A stretch of DNA of 64,000 nucleotides from Brasenia schreberi (GCA_036023115.1 JAYKKT010000086.1:10059501-10123500); one strand, 5' to 3'. Counted from the stretch's first letter, positions 21,579-34,240 are shown. Notes: a model not told the origin generated them from the sequence alone. Made by a program: numbers and translations.

Positions 21579-23762
21579 TGTAGACATGAAAATTCTCATT
21601 TCAAAGTTTATGTGACGAACTTGAAATGAAACTTTCTACACCTATGCTTGCGCGAGCGTGCCAGCTAGTTCAAAACTAGCAAATGTTTGTAAGACTTCTA
21701 GGCGATTGTGTACAAGCGGGATCTTTTCACTCACACCTTCTTGAGTCGATGCTCAAGGGTCAGTGTTGAGCGCTTAAGAATTTCATTTTACAGCAAACAT
21801 GACTCCCTTTTATATAAACAAGTGTCTCTGAAAAATTTGTTGAACTTGTGCACTCGGATTCAATACTTGGAAAAACACAAGTTGCTGAAAACAGAGAATT
21901 CTGTTTTCAGAGCTGTTTTCTAGGGGAGTTTTCAAGGTATTACAGACTTCCAAAAATTATCAAAATTTTACCAGACGAAGCTGGTAGTGGAGAGACTGTA
22001 GCCTTTTTCAAATCTGCATTTGGAGTAGTATTGGATCAGAAACAAATAATCTACTCAGACCACCTCACTGACTCGGAACAGTTCTGTTTCAGAAATACAG
22101 AAACTCAAAGATGAGTCTGTATCTCTCTGCTCAGAACTCTGATTTTGATGATTTTGATGTTTCTGGAAAGCTATGGATGTTAGCTTTCTAATGCATCAAA
22201 AATCAAACAATTTGGACTCCTATGGACAGAGATATGGGACTTTTACCCAACCTTTATTTCAGGAAATCCGACTGTACAGACAATGGTGCAGAAATCTGGT
22301 CGTTCTTAATATGCTTTTATTACATGGCTGAGCAGCTCTAAAATCTTGCCAATTTTATACAGATTGTCCAAATGTGTGTGGAATCAGTGTGCCAAATTTT
22401 GAGACAATCGGAGCAAGCATCACAAAATTAAAATTACAGAAACAGACATATGTAGAGATGCTAAAATCCGGTTTTCTGTTTTATAAATGTAATGATGCAT
22501 AACCCACACGAAATTAAAATGCAACAACCCTTAAAGCAAATTTGCTGGAATATAAATGAATGGAAAGTACTTTATAGCTTAGACATAGAGGGGGTTAGAA
22601 GTATAGAGGGTATATAGCATATAGGAAGGAAGAAGCATTAAAGCAAACACTTGGCGTGCATGTGGGTGTATAGTGTTTCATCCATGAAATTGAAATGGCA
22701 GCAAAGCTAGATTATTACAACTCGGGGGGAGATGAAACTCCATTAATACAACCCCATTTAATGAATTGAATGGAAGAGAATGAAACTTAGATTAAGTAAG
22801 AAAGGTCTTACACGAGTTTTGGATGGTGAAGGATCGGGTTTCAATGATGAAGCCGGCCTTCCTCTTGATGGCCTTCCTTCTCAACTCCTACAAGCTCTCA
22901 CCTAGCTTCCCCTTCTTCCCTCACACTAGAAGACGTCCCTCCTTGCTGAAAATTTCTGCACCTAGTCTAGCACACACCACCCAAGGTCTCTCTCTTCTCT
23001 CTCTTCTCTCTCCAATCTCCAAGTTATGGAACCCGCCCCCCCTCTTGGCCTTTTTATAGGCAAAGGGGGGCTGATTCTAGGGGTTTCTTGTGGGGCGGGT
23101 TGGAGCTTTTGCTTGGTGGATTTGATCCGCTCCAAACCGGCTTCTTGTAGTTCCTCATTGAGTCGTTTTGGACCAGCCCATGTGGGCTGGTCTAGGTGCC
23201 ATGGCTTGGTGCAGCCCTAGAGCATGCAGTTGGTTTTAAACAACCTTACAATGTGTAACATGTTTTGTTTGGGCTGATTTCTTTAAACTTCGACCCACTT
23301 GAATTCGCTTCTTTCTTTGATTCGGCTCCCACCTTTTGCTTTTGAGTTCCACTTGAAATCTTCTCGAATTGAATGAGCTTGTTACCATGGCCTCGAGTCT
23401 TGGTTCCAAGTTGGCCCCATCTTGATCGGACAAACTTGGGTTTGATCGGTCTTGACCTTCCATTTGGATAAGTTGTTGAATTTGAACTTGATATGCTTCA
23501 ATCAATCTGAATCTGACTTAACTTGATCCGTATCTTGATACACTTTATCTTCTTTCCAGGAATCGAGGCCTGGATTGGGTCTTCGCCTGCTTCGAAACTC
23601 ATGGGCTATTTGGATTTAAAACCTTTATTTTGAAATATTCTCCCAGAAGGTCTAAACTTTAAAATTTGGGGATTTTGAATTTAAAGGTTCATAAAGGCTT
23701 TAAATTGGCTTTCAAAATTTAGGAGTTTTTGAAAATACTTGAAAAAATTTCGGGTGTTTACA
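21579..23762 (-). mobile_element. S1: solo LTR (2184 bp) of a divergent subfamily
   Basis: It reads TGTAAACACCCGAAATTTT on the minus strand from 23762 and ends in GTCTACA at 21579. It has the U5 stem-loop with CTTGA/TCAAG arms (21740-21757), a TATAAAAA box (23058-23051), the GCACCAAG block (about 23210) and the GGAG/CTCC hairpin (22719-22755). The five flanking bases are CGGAT on the left and CCAAT on the right, a decayed duplication. No internal region is attached, so it is a solo LTR. It splits the linker between the two RNase H domains of C. Confidence 0.87.
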
Positions 23763-23969
23763 CCAATGAAGGCATATTTCAAAACCAATTTCAAAATCAT
23801 ATCTTATCAAACTGTTTAAATGAAAACCAAGTGTGAAAGATGCACTTCGATGGGGCACAAAACCAAAGAGGGGCTGGGGCAGGCATCATCCTCGTATCCC
23901 CTCAAAAGGGTGAAATCCCCATAGCGATTCACCTAGATTTCGAGTGTTCCAACAATATAGCCGAGTATG
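23763..23969 (+). pseudogene. pol: Element C pol part 2: start of the second RNase H
   Basis: MHFDGAQNQRGAGAG (from about 23840) holds the first catalytic aspartate of the archaeal-type RNase H, and LDFECSNNIAEY leads to the catalytic glutamate. TGG to TGA (N-Q-V-W to stop) occurs at about 23836-23838. The stretch is cut at CCGAGTATG by solo LTR S2 and resumes at 30254. Confidence 0.88.
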
Positions 23970-26900
23970 TGTAGACACGAAAAATCCTCACTTCTAGTTT
24001 TTAGGCCTGAAGTGAACCTTTTCGTGTGTCTAAGTCGTATTTTAGCAAAAGGGCGTGCCAGCTAGCTTGCTTAAGCTAGCGAAGAAAGTTTTCGAAATCT
24101 GACTTCTATCGGGGCGACTGTGAGCAAGTGAGCTCTTTTCGTCGCAGACCTTCTTGCATCGATGCGCAAGGGTCAGTCTGTATGCTTGGCAAAGTCTTTT
24201 TAATTAAACCTCTTTGAAAAATACCCTAAGTGTTTGGTCTTTGTATGTACGATTTCAGATTTTATTACACGTGAGATTTGCACGTGCCTATGTCTTTCTT
24301 TTTATCTTTTTAGGGCCAACTAGGTGTGTGCATAAGTGACCTAAGTTGGGCGATTTTGAGCGGGAGTGTGGGGCTTGCTTTGATGCAATATGCATCCTAA
24401 CTCGTGGTGTGGCGTATATGCAATGCAAACTCACACAACTCCAAAGGAAAAACCCGAATTGAAAGACAATGCGGAAGGGAAATGACTTAATGTAAATTGG
24501 AAAAGGGAAATTGCAAAAGGGAAATATGGCTATATCTTAAGAGCGAAAAGGCTCAATTGTGCAAGTGTGTGCCATGTATATATGGAAAGACTACGCACAT
24601 TGCTGAATCTTAAAACCCAAATCTAAAAGACATAGTCGAAGGGAAATACTTATAATATATATGGGCCCGAAGGTCGCCAACGTGTGAGTGGGTGTTGTGT
24701 GTATATTTGAAAGACAACTCACACGACTTGTAATGAAACCCAAATATAATTGCAATATGGCCTTGACTAAGGTCTTGGGAGTAAGAGCGAAAGCTCAATG
24801 TGTGTGAGTGTAGAATTGAAATGCTACGCACACGACATGAATTTTAACACCCAAAATAAAATTGCAATAAGGCCTTTACTAAGGTCTTGGGAGTAAGAGC
24901 GAAAGCTCAATGTGTGTGAGTGTGGAAATTGAAAGACCACGCACACCACTTGAATTAAAACGCCCAAGGGAAATTGCAATATGGCCCTTACTAGGGTCTT
25001 GGGAGTAAGAGCAAAAGCTCAATGTGTGTGAGTGTGGAAATTGAAAGACAACACACACAACTTAATGAAAATCCACGCAACTTAAATATACATAAGTATA
25101 GCTATATCTTAAGTGCTGATTAGGCCCATGTGTATGTCAAAATCGTGTGCAGCTAAGAGCGAAATAGGCTCAAGTGCACGTGTGTGTGGGTGTGCCAAAC
25201 CACATTATTACAAGCGGGGGGAGACAACGCTCCATTATTACAACCCCGTATCAAATTTAATCAAATGTAAACAAGTTCATAACAAGGACCGAGTTAGGCA
25301 CTTACGTATAGCTGGTCCGGGTGTGACTTGCTTGGCTTTGGCCTAGTGAGTCACCTTGGACAACCGAAGGGGAGCTCCTTTGGTGCGTATGGGTGCCAAG
25401 TAGGGTCTTAGCCGAGTGGGTGCCTTGATGAAGGCCAGGGGGGATAATGCAGCAAATGGGGTCTTTGAGTGAGTTAGGGCAGGTTCGGGTATTAGTTAGG
25501 TGGTGGCAGGTTGAGGGTGATGACTTAGCTAGGGGCTGAGATGGGTGGCTGAGGGAAGGTGGTGATATGGGGTGTGAAGTGGCCAGGTGTATGGGAGATG
25601 GCTAGGGTGTAGTAGTGGCGGGTGATGGACGGTGTGACTGGATAAGAGGGGGGGAGGAAGAGGAGTTAGATAGGGCAAAGATGGGGTACTAACCGGAGGT
25701 GGTGGCCGGAGGTGGCAACTGGAAGAAGGTGGCAGCCGGGTGGAAGTGGAGGTGGATGGGTGCAGTCGGGTGGAAGGGTGCAGTCGGGTGGAAGTTGTAA
25801 ACACCCCGAAATCCCACGAATTTCTCAAAATCCATCTGGTTTTATACAAGCAGCCCCAAAAGGCCATTTTTGAGTCTGGAAACCCAGGAGCCTTCCAGAC
25901 AACCCTGTACATATGTTTTAAACTCTGTATTTCAAAAATATATAATATAGCTTTTGAAAACCTTTTAAAACACGTTTTTGAAACCCCAAAGCAGCTTGGC
26001 CTAATCAAGACAGGACCAGCGAAGTCGAAGAGAGCCCGGAACCGGAGCACATATCAAGCCCGGCACAGCAACTCTCGTATCACATCCATACCCCCAGGAT
26101 CTCGAACGTCCAAGACCCTGTTCTTATCAAAATGTCATTTGAAGTCATCTCCGGAAGGCAGAAACAGAGGCGGACGACCATGTTGGCAAAGACCCAACGC
26201 AGACGGAGTACTGATGCTGTCAGACCCCACACAAATCGTCCATTTCGAACCCAGCTCGAATGAGTCAGAGTTCAGTTTGGATTGGATCTGGATCATATAT
26301 ATCCAGATCCCAATCCAAACCCATGTATGGACTTGGATTTGGATTTGGATTCAAAAATCCAATCCAATATCCATATCCATGGCCCACATCACCTTCTCAT
26401 AAATGGAGGTGGGGCCCACTTGAAATTCACGTGGGATTATGGGCATGAGAGAGAGTGGGGATGGATAATATCAAGAGTGTTGTAATTAAGCTTGACTTGT
26501 GTGTCAAGTTTGGGGTTAGTCATGTGGGTTAGCCTAATTTAGTGGGTTTAAGCTTGTAATTAGCCAAAACCTAACCTAGGGCTGCACCAACATGAGGTGG
26601 TTAAGGTCTATGGGCCATGCAAAGGGAGCTCCTTCACCTAAACCTAACCCAAAATACCTAATCCTAGCCTTCCACCCTAATCCACCCCTAATCTGAGCCT
26701 AATCACCTAACCCACTTCTCTAATCCCGGCCTAATCCCAACCTAATCACTTAACCCACTTCCCTAATCCTTCCCTAAACCTAGGTTAATTTCCCTAAACC
26801 TAGCCTAAACCTAGCCTAATCACCTAACCTAGCTCACTAAACCTCACCCTAAAACCCAACCACCTAACCTAGCCCTAAACCCCTAAACCACCCCTAGCCC

Positions 26901-29900
26901 ACAATCTACCCAAACCACTAGTTTTTAAAATATCTGGCCCTACCCTTTCCAGCCCTCCTTATCTTCATACCACCCTACCTAAACCACCTAACCACTACCC
27001 CAAACCCAGCCCTAACCGACCTACCCATCTCTATATAAACCCCCCCCCTTTGGGGGCGGGTTTTCCTATCTAGAAGCCCACCTAGATCCCAGCCGGGTCC
27101 TCTCCTATCTAGCGACTCTTCCCAGCCCAGCCGGGACCACTCTTCCCAGCCCAGCCGAACCTGCTCCACCTGCCCCACCTGTTCCGCCTGCACCACCACC
27201 ATCCCTCCATCCCACCACCACTTGCACCGCCATCTTCACCACCTCCCGGCCGAGCATCACTACCTGCCCTCCTCCCTTCCAGCCGAGCGCCTTCTTCTTT
27301 CCATTCGGTTAGTACCCCTTATTTTGTCTCACCTTCTCTACTCCCTCTCCACTCTCAGCCACCTAAACCTTACCACAACACCCTACCACCAACCATTCCC
27401 CTTTGCTGCCACCCTTCTCACTCAGCCGAACCTAGTCATCCTAGCAGCCCGCTACCACCACATTCCCCTAAGACTCCCATTCGGCCTTCCCTTAAACTCC
27501 CCTTAGGTCCATACTCCCTAACACTCTATACTCTCCATTCGTGACCCTGCATACATACTTGGCCCAGCCCCTTTAACCCCCCACACCAAGGCGACACCCA
27601 CTTGCAGCTGGCCATCTTCAAGGCGCCTATCCCACGCCCCATTTGCAGCCGGCCAGCACCCTTTATCATTCATCCTCGCGGAGCTCCCGTTTGCAGCCCA
27701 AGGCGAAGGCCCAAGCCCACGCTCAAGCAAGGCCTCTACGGACCAGCTACTAGTAAGTGCCTAACTCGGTCTTTAGTTGTATACTTGTTTGAGATTCAAT
27801 TTGATACGGGGTTGTAATAACGGAGCATAGTCTCCCCCCGCTTGTAATAACGTGGTTTGGCACACCCACACACGTGCACTCTCTTAGTTGTGCACGATTT
27901 TGGACACACACGGGCCTAATCAGCCCCTAATACATAAGTAGATATATATACTTTCATTTTCGAAGGGTTTTTGCTTAAGTTGGGTGCGTTGTCTTTCAAT
28001 TCAAGCACTCACACACATTGAGCTTTCGCTCTTATTTGAAAGACCCAAGTAAGGGCCGACCTATACTATTTGGGTTTCATTTCATGTCGTGTGAGTAAGT
28101 CTTTCAATTCAAGCACTTTCACACACATTGAGCTTTCGCTCTTATTTGAAAGACCCAAGTAAGGGCCGACCTATACTACTTGGGTTTCATTTCATGTTGT
28201 GTGTGTAAGTCTTTCAATTCAAGCACTCTCACACACATTGAGCCTTTGCTCTTATTCCCAAGACCTTAGTAAAGGCCTTATTGCGGTTATATTTGGGTTT
28301 CATTTATGTCGTGTGTGTAGTACTTCAATTCAAGCATGCACCCACATTGAGCCTTCGCTCTTATTTGCAAGACCCGAGTAAGGGCTCATATACATAATCT
28401 ATATACATATCTCCCTTCGGTTATTTCCCTTCGGTTATTTCCCTTCAGTATTGTCTTTACATTTCGGGTTTTCCCTTTGGAGTAGCGTGAGTTTGCATTG
28501 CATCTACGCCATACCACGAGGTAGGACGCATATTGCATCAAAGCAAGCCCCGCTCGAATTCGCCCATGTAGTGGAGTGTTCATAACACACAAACTAGGTG
28601 GCCCGAAGAGGGATAAAAGAAAAGACTTAGGCATGTGCAAATCCACGTGATCTAAAACATGCAATCGCATTTTAAAGACCCGAAATAGATACCTCGAACC
28701 GCTTCGTAGACTTTCTCTCCAAAAACTTGATTTTTGCAAAGCGTACAGACTGACCCTTGCGCATCGGTGCAAGAAGGTCTGCGACGACAAGAGCTTACTT
28801 GCTCACAGTCGCCACGTTTAGACGACAAAAGTAAGCTAGCTGGCACGCCCTGTTTGCATACATAGGCCTTAGACACACGAGAGGATCCGCTCCGAGCCCT
28901 GAAAAGGCGAGAGGCGGGGATTTTTGGGCGTCTACAGAAGTGCTGCCGGGTGGAAGTGGCGGTGGAGGTGGCGCTGCTGGTGTAGGATGGGAGTGAAGTG
29001 GGATGAGAGAGAGGGCAGGTGAGAGAGGAGAGAGAGGGCTGAGAGCTGCCCAAGATCCCCTGCAAAACCCGCCCCAAAAGGGGGGTTTTTATAGACATGG
29101 GTGGGGTCGGTTGGGGTGGTTTTGGGGGTAGATATTTAGGATGTTGTGGGCTGGGGTGGGGTGGTTTGGGTAGGTTGGCTAGGTGGGTGGTTTGGGTAGG
29201 TCGGTTAGAGTGGCTGGGAATTAGGGTTAGGGGCTAATTAGGTGGGTTAAGGTAGGATTAGGTTTAATCTAGTTAGGGTCTAGGTGGTCTAGTTAGGTAG
29301 GGTGAGCTAGGTGAGGTCGGCTAGGTATAGTTAGGTGGTTATGGGTGAGGGTGGCTAGGATTAGGTCAGGTTTAGGGGGGAATGGCTAGGTGAGGTGGGT
29401 TAGCTTAGGGCTAGGTTTTAGCAGCATCCCCTTGGCCTTGATTCGTAGACCTAGTTGCAGCATGTTGGTGCAGCCCCAGGTTAGGTGTAGGTGCGTACAA
29501 GCTTAATCCCACACTCATAGGCTAAACCTACATGATTAACCCAAAACTTGACACAAAAGTCAAGCCCACCATATTTCTCACTCATACTTTATCACCCATT
29601 CTCTCTCTTCCCAAGCTTTTCACGTGAATTTCTTGTGGGCCCCACCTCCATTTATGAGAAGGTGATGTGGGCCATGGATGTGGATATTGGATTGGATCTT
29701 TGGATCCAAATCTAAATCCAAATCCATATGCTGTTTGGATTTGGATCTGGATATATATGGTCCAGATCTGATCCAAATCTGATTTTCTGACTCCTTCATG
29801 GTATTTCGAAATGAACGGTTTGTGCGGGACCTAACAGCATCAGTACTCCATCTTGCGTTGGGTCTTCGCCAACATTGTCGTCCGCTCTTCTTCTCACCTT

Positions 29901-30253
29901 TTGGAGATCATTTTAACAAATTTATTGATAACAGGGGCTTGGATGTCTGAGATTTTGGGGATGATTCTGATACGAGAGTTGATGTGTCGGGCTTGACATA
30001 TGCTCCGGTTTCGGGCTCTCTTTCGCTTCTCTGGTCCTGCTTTCATCAGGCCAAGTTGCTTTTCGAGGTTTCAAAACACCTTTTTAAAGGTTTTAAAACT
30101 GTATAACACATATTTTTAAAACATATATGATTTAAACATATGTACAGGGTTGCCTAGAAGGCTCCTGGGTTTCCAGACTCAAAATAGCCCTTTAGGGCTG
30201 CTTTTGCAAAACCAGGTATTTTGAGCAATTCGTGGGATTTTGGGGTGTTTACA
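23970..30253 (-). mobile_element. S2: solo LTR (about 3138 bp net) containing solo LTR S3
   Basis: The ends are TGTAGACAC on the left and GGTGTTTACA on the right; the minus strand thus starts TGTAAACACC. Flanks are GTATG and ATATG, a 5-bp duplication with one change, and together restore the second RNase H codons (EYEALIQGL). U5 stem-loop arms CTTGC/GCAAG lie at 24153-24170. Four GAGCGAAARGCTC units lie between about 24540 and 25020. A TATAAAAA box is at 29093-29086. S3 splits it at 25796. Confidence 0.93.
25796..28936 (+). mobile_element. S3: solo LTR (3141 bp) inside S2, opposite orientation
   Basis: It starts TGTAAACACCCCGAAATCCC and ends GCGTCTACA. A perfect 5-bp duplication GAAGT flanks it (25791-25795 and 28937-28941). 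It carries TATATAA at 27032 followed by C8-TTT-G5, a donor-like GGTTAGT near 27307 and CTAGTAAGTGCC near 27750, the paired TTGTAATAACG hairpin block (27811-27852), and the GAGC/GCTC array (27880-28380). No internal sequence is attached. Confidence 0.95.
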
Positions 30254-30799
30254 ATATGAAGCACTCATACAGGGCTTAAAAATTTCAAAAACTCTAGGGG
30301 CATTGTGCATTGAGGTCTTTGGAGATTCATTACTCGTTATGAACCAAGTTTTAAAAATTTGGCAAGTTAGAAACGAAAAGCTTCTTCCATATCACGAGTT
30401 GGCCACTCGATTGGTTGAATCCTTCCAATCGTGCATGCTCACACACGTAGGAAGAGAGGATAATGGCATTGCTGATGCCCTCTCATCCTTGGGTTCAGCC
30501 CTAAGGGTCGATCCCACTTTGGGAACCCGATCCTTAGAAATATGGCATGCACCCACTCCATCCACACACGATTTGGAAATTTGCCAAAACAACCCAGATT
30601 CTGATGAAAAACCTTGGGTTTATGACATAAAGTGTTTCTTAGAAAATGGAAGATTTGTCGAACATGCCACATCCAAGGATAAGGCATTCATCCAAAAAAT
30701 TTCTACCCGATACGAGATTTTGGGTGGGGTTCTATACAAAAAACGTTTTACCAGCATCTTACTGAGGTGTGTCGACCTAGAGGAGGCTAGGATTATAAT
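30254..30799 (+). pseudogene. pol: Element C pol part 3: second RNase H, C-terminal part, and linker
   Basis: YEALIQGLKISKTLGA holds the catalytic glutamate, EVFGDSLLVMNQ the next aspartate and GREDNGIADALSSLG the last aspartate of the RVT_3/archaeal-type RNase H. The stretch 30254-30799 is open and continues into the integrase linker (SRYEILGGVLYKK, LRCVDLEEARI). Element E is inserted at ATAAT (30795-30799), and the coding text resumes at 41354. This domain is the mark of Tat-like elements. Confidence 0.92.
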
Positions 30800-33700
30800 T
30801 ATAAACACCCCGAAATCCCACGAATTTCTAAAATCCATCTGGTTTTGTAAAAGCAGCCCCAAAGGGCTATTTTGAGTCTGGAAACCCAAGAGCCTTCCAG
30901 ACAACCCTGTACATATGTTTTGAACTCTATATCTCAAAAATATATAATATGGCTTTAAAAACCTTTTAAAACACGTTTTTGAAACCCCGAAGCAGCTTCA
31001 GCCTAATCCAGACAGGACCATGAAAGCTAAGGAGAGCCTGGAACCGGAGCACATGTCGAGCCCGGCACAGCAACTCTTGTATCAAATTCACACCCCCAGG
31101 ATCTCGAACATCCAAGACCCTATTATCATCAAAACATCATTTGAAGTCATCTCCGGAAGGCGAAAACAGAGGCGTACGATCATGTTGGTGAAGACCCAAC
31201 GAAGACGAAGTACTGATGCTGTCAGGCCCCGCACAAACCGTTCGTTTCGAACACAGCTCGAAGGAGTCAGAGTTCAGTTTGGATCGGATCTGGACCATAT
31301 ATATCCAGATCCCAATCCAAACCCATGTATGGACTTGGATTTGGATTTGGATCCAGAGATCCAATCCAATATCCATATCCATGGCCCACATCACCTTCTC
31401 ATAAATGGAGGTGGGGCCCACTTGAATTTCACGTGGGATTATGGGCATGAGAGAGAGTGGGGGGTGGATAAGATCAAGTGTGTGTTGTAATTAAGCTTGA
31501 CTTGTGTGTCAAGTTTGGGGTTAATCATGTGGGTTAGCCTAATTAAATGGGTTTAAGCTTGTAATTAGCCAAAACCTAACCTAGGGCTGCACCAACATGA
31601 TGTGGTTAAGGTCTATGGGCCATGCAAAGGGAGCTCCTTCACCTAAACCTAACCCAAAACACCTAATCCTTGCCTTCCACCCTAATCCGGCCCTAATCTA
31701 AGCCTAATCACCTAACCCACTTCCCTAATCCTTCACTAAACCTAGGTTAATTTCCCTAAACCTAGCCTAATCCTATTCTAATCACCTAACCTAGCTCACT
31801 AAACCTCACCCTAGAACCAACCCACCTAACTGAAACCCTAAACCTCTAAACCACCCCTAGCCCACAACCTACCCAAACCACTTATATTTAAAATATCTGG
31901 CCCTACCCTTTCCAGCCCACCTTATCATCATACCACCCTACCTAAACCACCTAACCACTACCCCAAACCCAGCCCTAACAGACCTAGCCCAGCCCTATAT
32001 AACCCCCCCCCTTGGGGGCGGGTTTCAGAATCGAGCAGCCCCACCTTCCCAGCCGGGTCCTCCACTTCCCCAGCTCAGCCGAATCCCCACCTGCTCCATA
32101 TCCCGCCACCACCTACTCCACATCCCGCCACCACCTACTCCACATCCCGCCACCACCTGCACCACTACCTTCCAGCCGACCGCCACCACCACCACCATCA
32201 TCCGGCTGATTCCTTTCTACCCGCCACCATCTCTTCACCCGGTAAGTACCCTACATTCTACCTTACTATTTCTTCACTCCCTCTCCACTCTCAGCCGCCT
32301 AATCCACTCCCATATCACCCTAACACCAGCCCTTCCACTTGCTGCCACCAGCCCCACTCAGCCAAACCTGTAGCCACCCTAACTACCCGCCACCACCTAG
32401 AGACCTTAGCTTCATTCGGCCACCCTATCCGACTCCCTAAAACCTGCCCATATCATTCCAATACACCCACTACCACCTGGCCCCATCTCCTAGCTAGTTC
32501 CCCTACCTTACATCACTCCTAGCCATCCTAACTACCCGCCACCACCAAGTCCTCCTAGTCGGCCACTCCAACCGACTGACACTTCACTCGGCCACCATAG
32601 CAACCCGCCAACCCTAGGTGATCCATTAGACCTTCCCTTAGGTTCACCCTTTGCACAACCTACCTTAAAACTAAACCCTATCCTTAGTGACCCTACTTAG
32701 GCCCTTTAGCCCAACACGCCAAAAACAAACCGTCCCTAGTAGCTGGCCACCTTCAAGGCGCCTCTTCCGCGCACCAAGGACACTCGGCCAGCACCTCCCC
32801 TTGCCGTTCAACCTTCCGGAGCTCCCTTTTGCAGCCCAAGGCAAAGGCCAAGCCCACGCTCAAGCAAGGCATCTTCGAACCAGCTATTAGTAAGTGCCTA
32901 ACTCGGTCTTTAGTTGTATACTTGCTTGAGATTCAATTCGATACGGGGTTGTAATAACGGAGCATAGTCTCCCCCCGCTTGTAATAACGTGGCTTGGCAC
33001 ACCCACACACGTGCACTCTCTTAGTTGTGCACAATTTTGGACACACACGGGCCTAGTCAGCCCCTAATACATAAGTATATATACTTTCATTTTCGAAGGG
33101 TTTTGCTTAAGTTGGGTGCGTTGCCTTTCAATTCAAGCACTCACACACATTGAGCTTTCGCTCTTATTTGAAAGACCCAAGTAAGGGCCGACCTATACTA
33201 TTTGGGTTTCATTTCATGTCGTGTGTGTAAGTCTTTCAATTCAAGCACTCACACACATTGAGCTTTCGCTCTTATTTGAAAGACCCAAGTAAGGGCCGAC
33301 CTATACTATTTGGGTTTCATTTCATGTCGTGTGTGTAAGTCTTTCAATTCAAGCACTCACACACATTGAGCTTTCGCTCTTATTTGAAAGACCCAAGTAA
33401 GGGCCGTGTTATACTATTTGGGTTTAATTTCATGTTGTGTGCGTAGTACTTCAATTCAAGCACTCACACACATTGAGCTTTCGCTCTTATTCCCAAGACC
33501 TTAATAAAGGCCATACTGCAAGTTATATTTGGGTTTAATTTCATGTCGTGTGTGTAAGTCTTTCAATTCAGGCACGCACCCACATTGAGCCTTCGCTCTT
33601 ATTTGCAAGACCCGAGTAAGGGCCCATATACATACTCTATATACATATCTCCCTTCGGCATTTACATTTCAAGTCATTTCCCTTCGGTTATTTCCCTTCG

Positions 33701-34217
33701 GCATTGTCTTTACATTTCGGGTTTTCCCTTTGGAGTAGCGTGAGTTTGCATTGCATCTACGCCATACCACGAGGTAGGACGCATATTGCATCAAAGCAAG
33801 CCCCACTCAAATTCGCCCATGTAGTGGAGTGTTCATAACACACAAACTAGGTGACCCATAAAGGGATAAAAGGAAAGACTTCGGCACGTGCAAATCCACG
33901 TGATCTAAAATCTGCAATCGCATCTAAAAGACCCGAATTAGACACCTCGAACCGCTTCGTAGGCTTTCTATCCCAAAAACTCGATTTTTGCAAAGCGTAC
34001 AGACTGACCCTTGCGCATCGGTGCAAGAAGGTCTGCAACGACAAGAGCTCACTTGCTCACAGTCACCACGATTAGAAGTCAGTTTAAAATATATCTGCGC
34101 TAGCTTAGGTAAGCTAGCTGGCACGCCCTGTTTACGTAAATAGGCCTTAGACGCACGAGAGGATCCACTCCAAGCCCAGAAAAGGCGGGGAGGCGTGGGG
34201 ATTTTCGCGCGTATATA
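30800..34217 (+). repeat. 5' LTR of element E (3418 bp)
   Basis: U3 has the TTGGAT/ATCCAA stretch (31270-31390), the CACGTG and GTGGGCCCCAC motifs (31410-31435) and the GGCTGCACCAA block (31585). TATATAA at 31996-32002 is followed by C9-TT-G5. Donor-like GTAAGT lies at 32242-32247 and 32890-32895. Five 110-bp units lie at about 33140-33610. The U5 stem-loop (CTTGC/GCAAG) is at about 34010-34030. Confidence 0.94.
31996..32024 (+). promoter_or_regulatory. Putative core promoter of the element E LTR
   Basis: TATATAA is followed by a run of nine C, TT and GGGGGCGGG, a palindrome with arms of at least five base pairs. Promoter use is inferred. Confidence 0.5.
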
Positions 34218-34222
34218 GAGAT

Positions 34223-34240
34223 TGGCACGCCCGGTGGGAC
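34223..34240 (+). other. Primer binding site of element E
   Basis: TGGCACGCCCGGTGGGAC, five nucleotides after the LTR end. Confidence 0.88.

Noticed and set aside
22823..23059. 78-residue Pro/Ser/Leu-rich frame in S1 as a small host gene
   Set aside because: It lies at the leader position of a solo LTR, opposite strand, and overlaps the TATA region. No similarity recognised.
28652..29098. Open frames of 100-150 residues across U5 and array (also 5188-5773, 33924-34253, 41060-41518, 50564-50827)
   Set aside because: They cross the U5 stem-loop and the tandem array, and change with array copy number. No codon bias or domain supports a gene.
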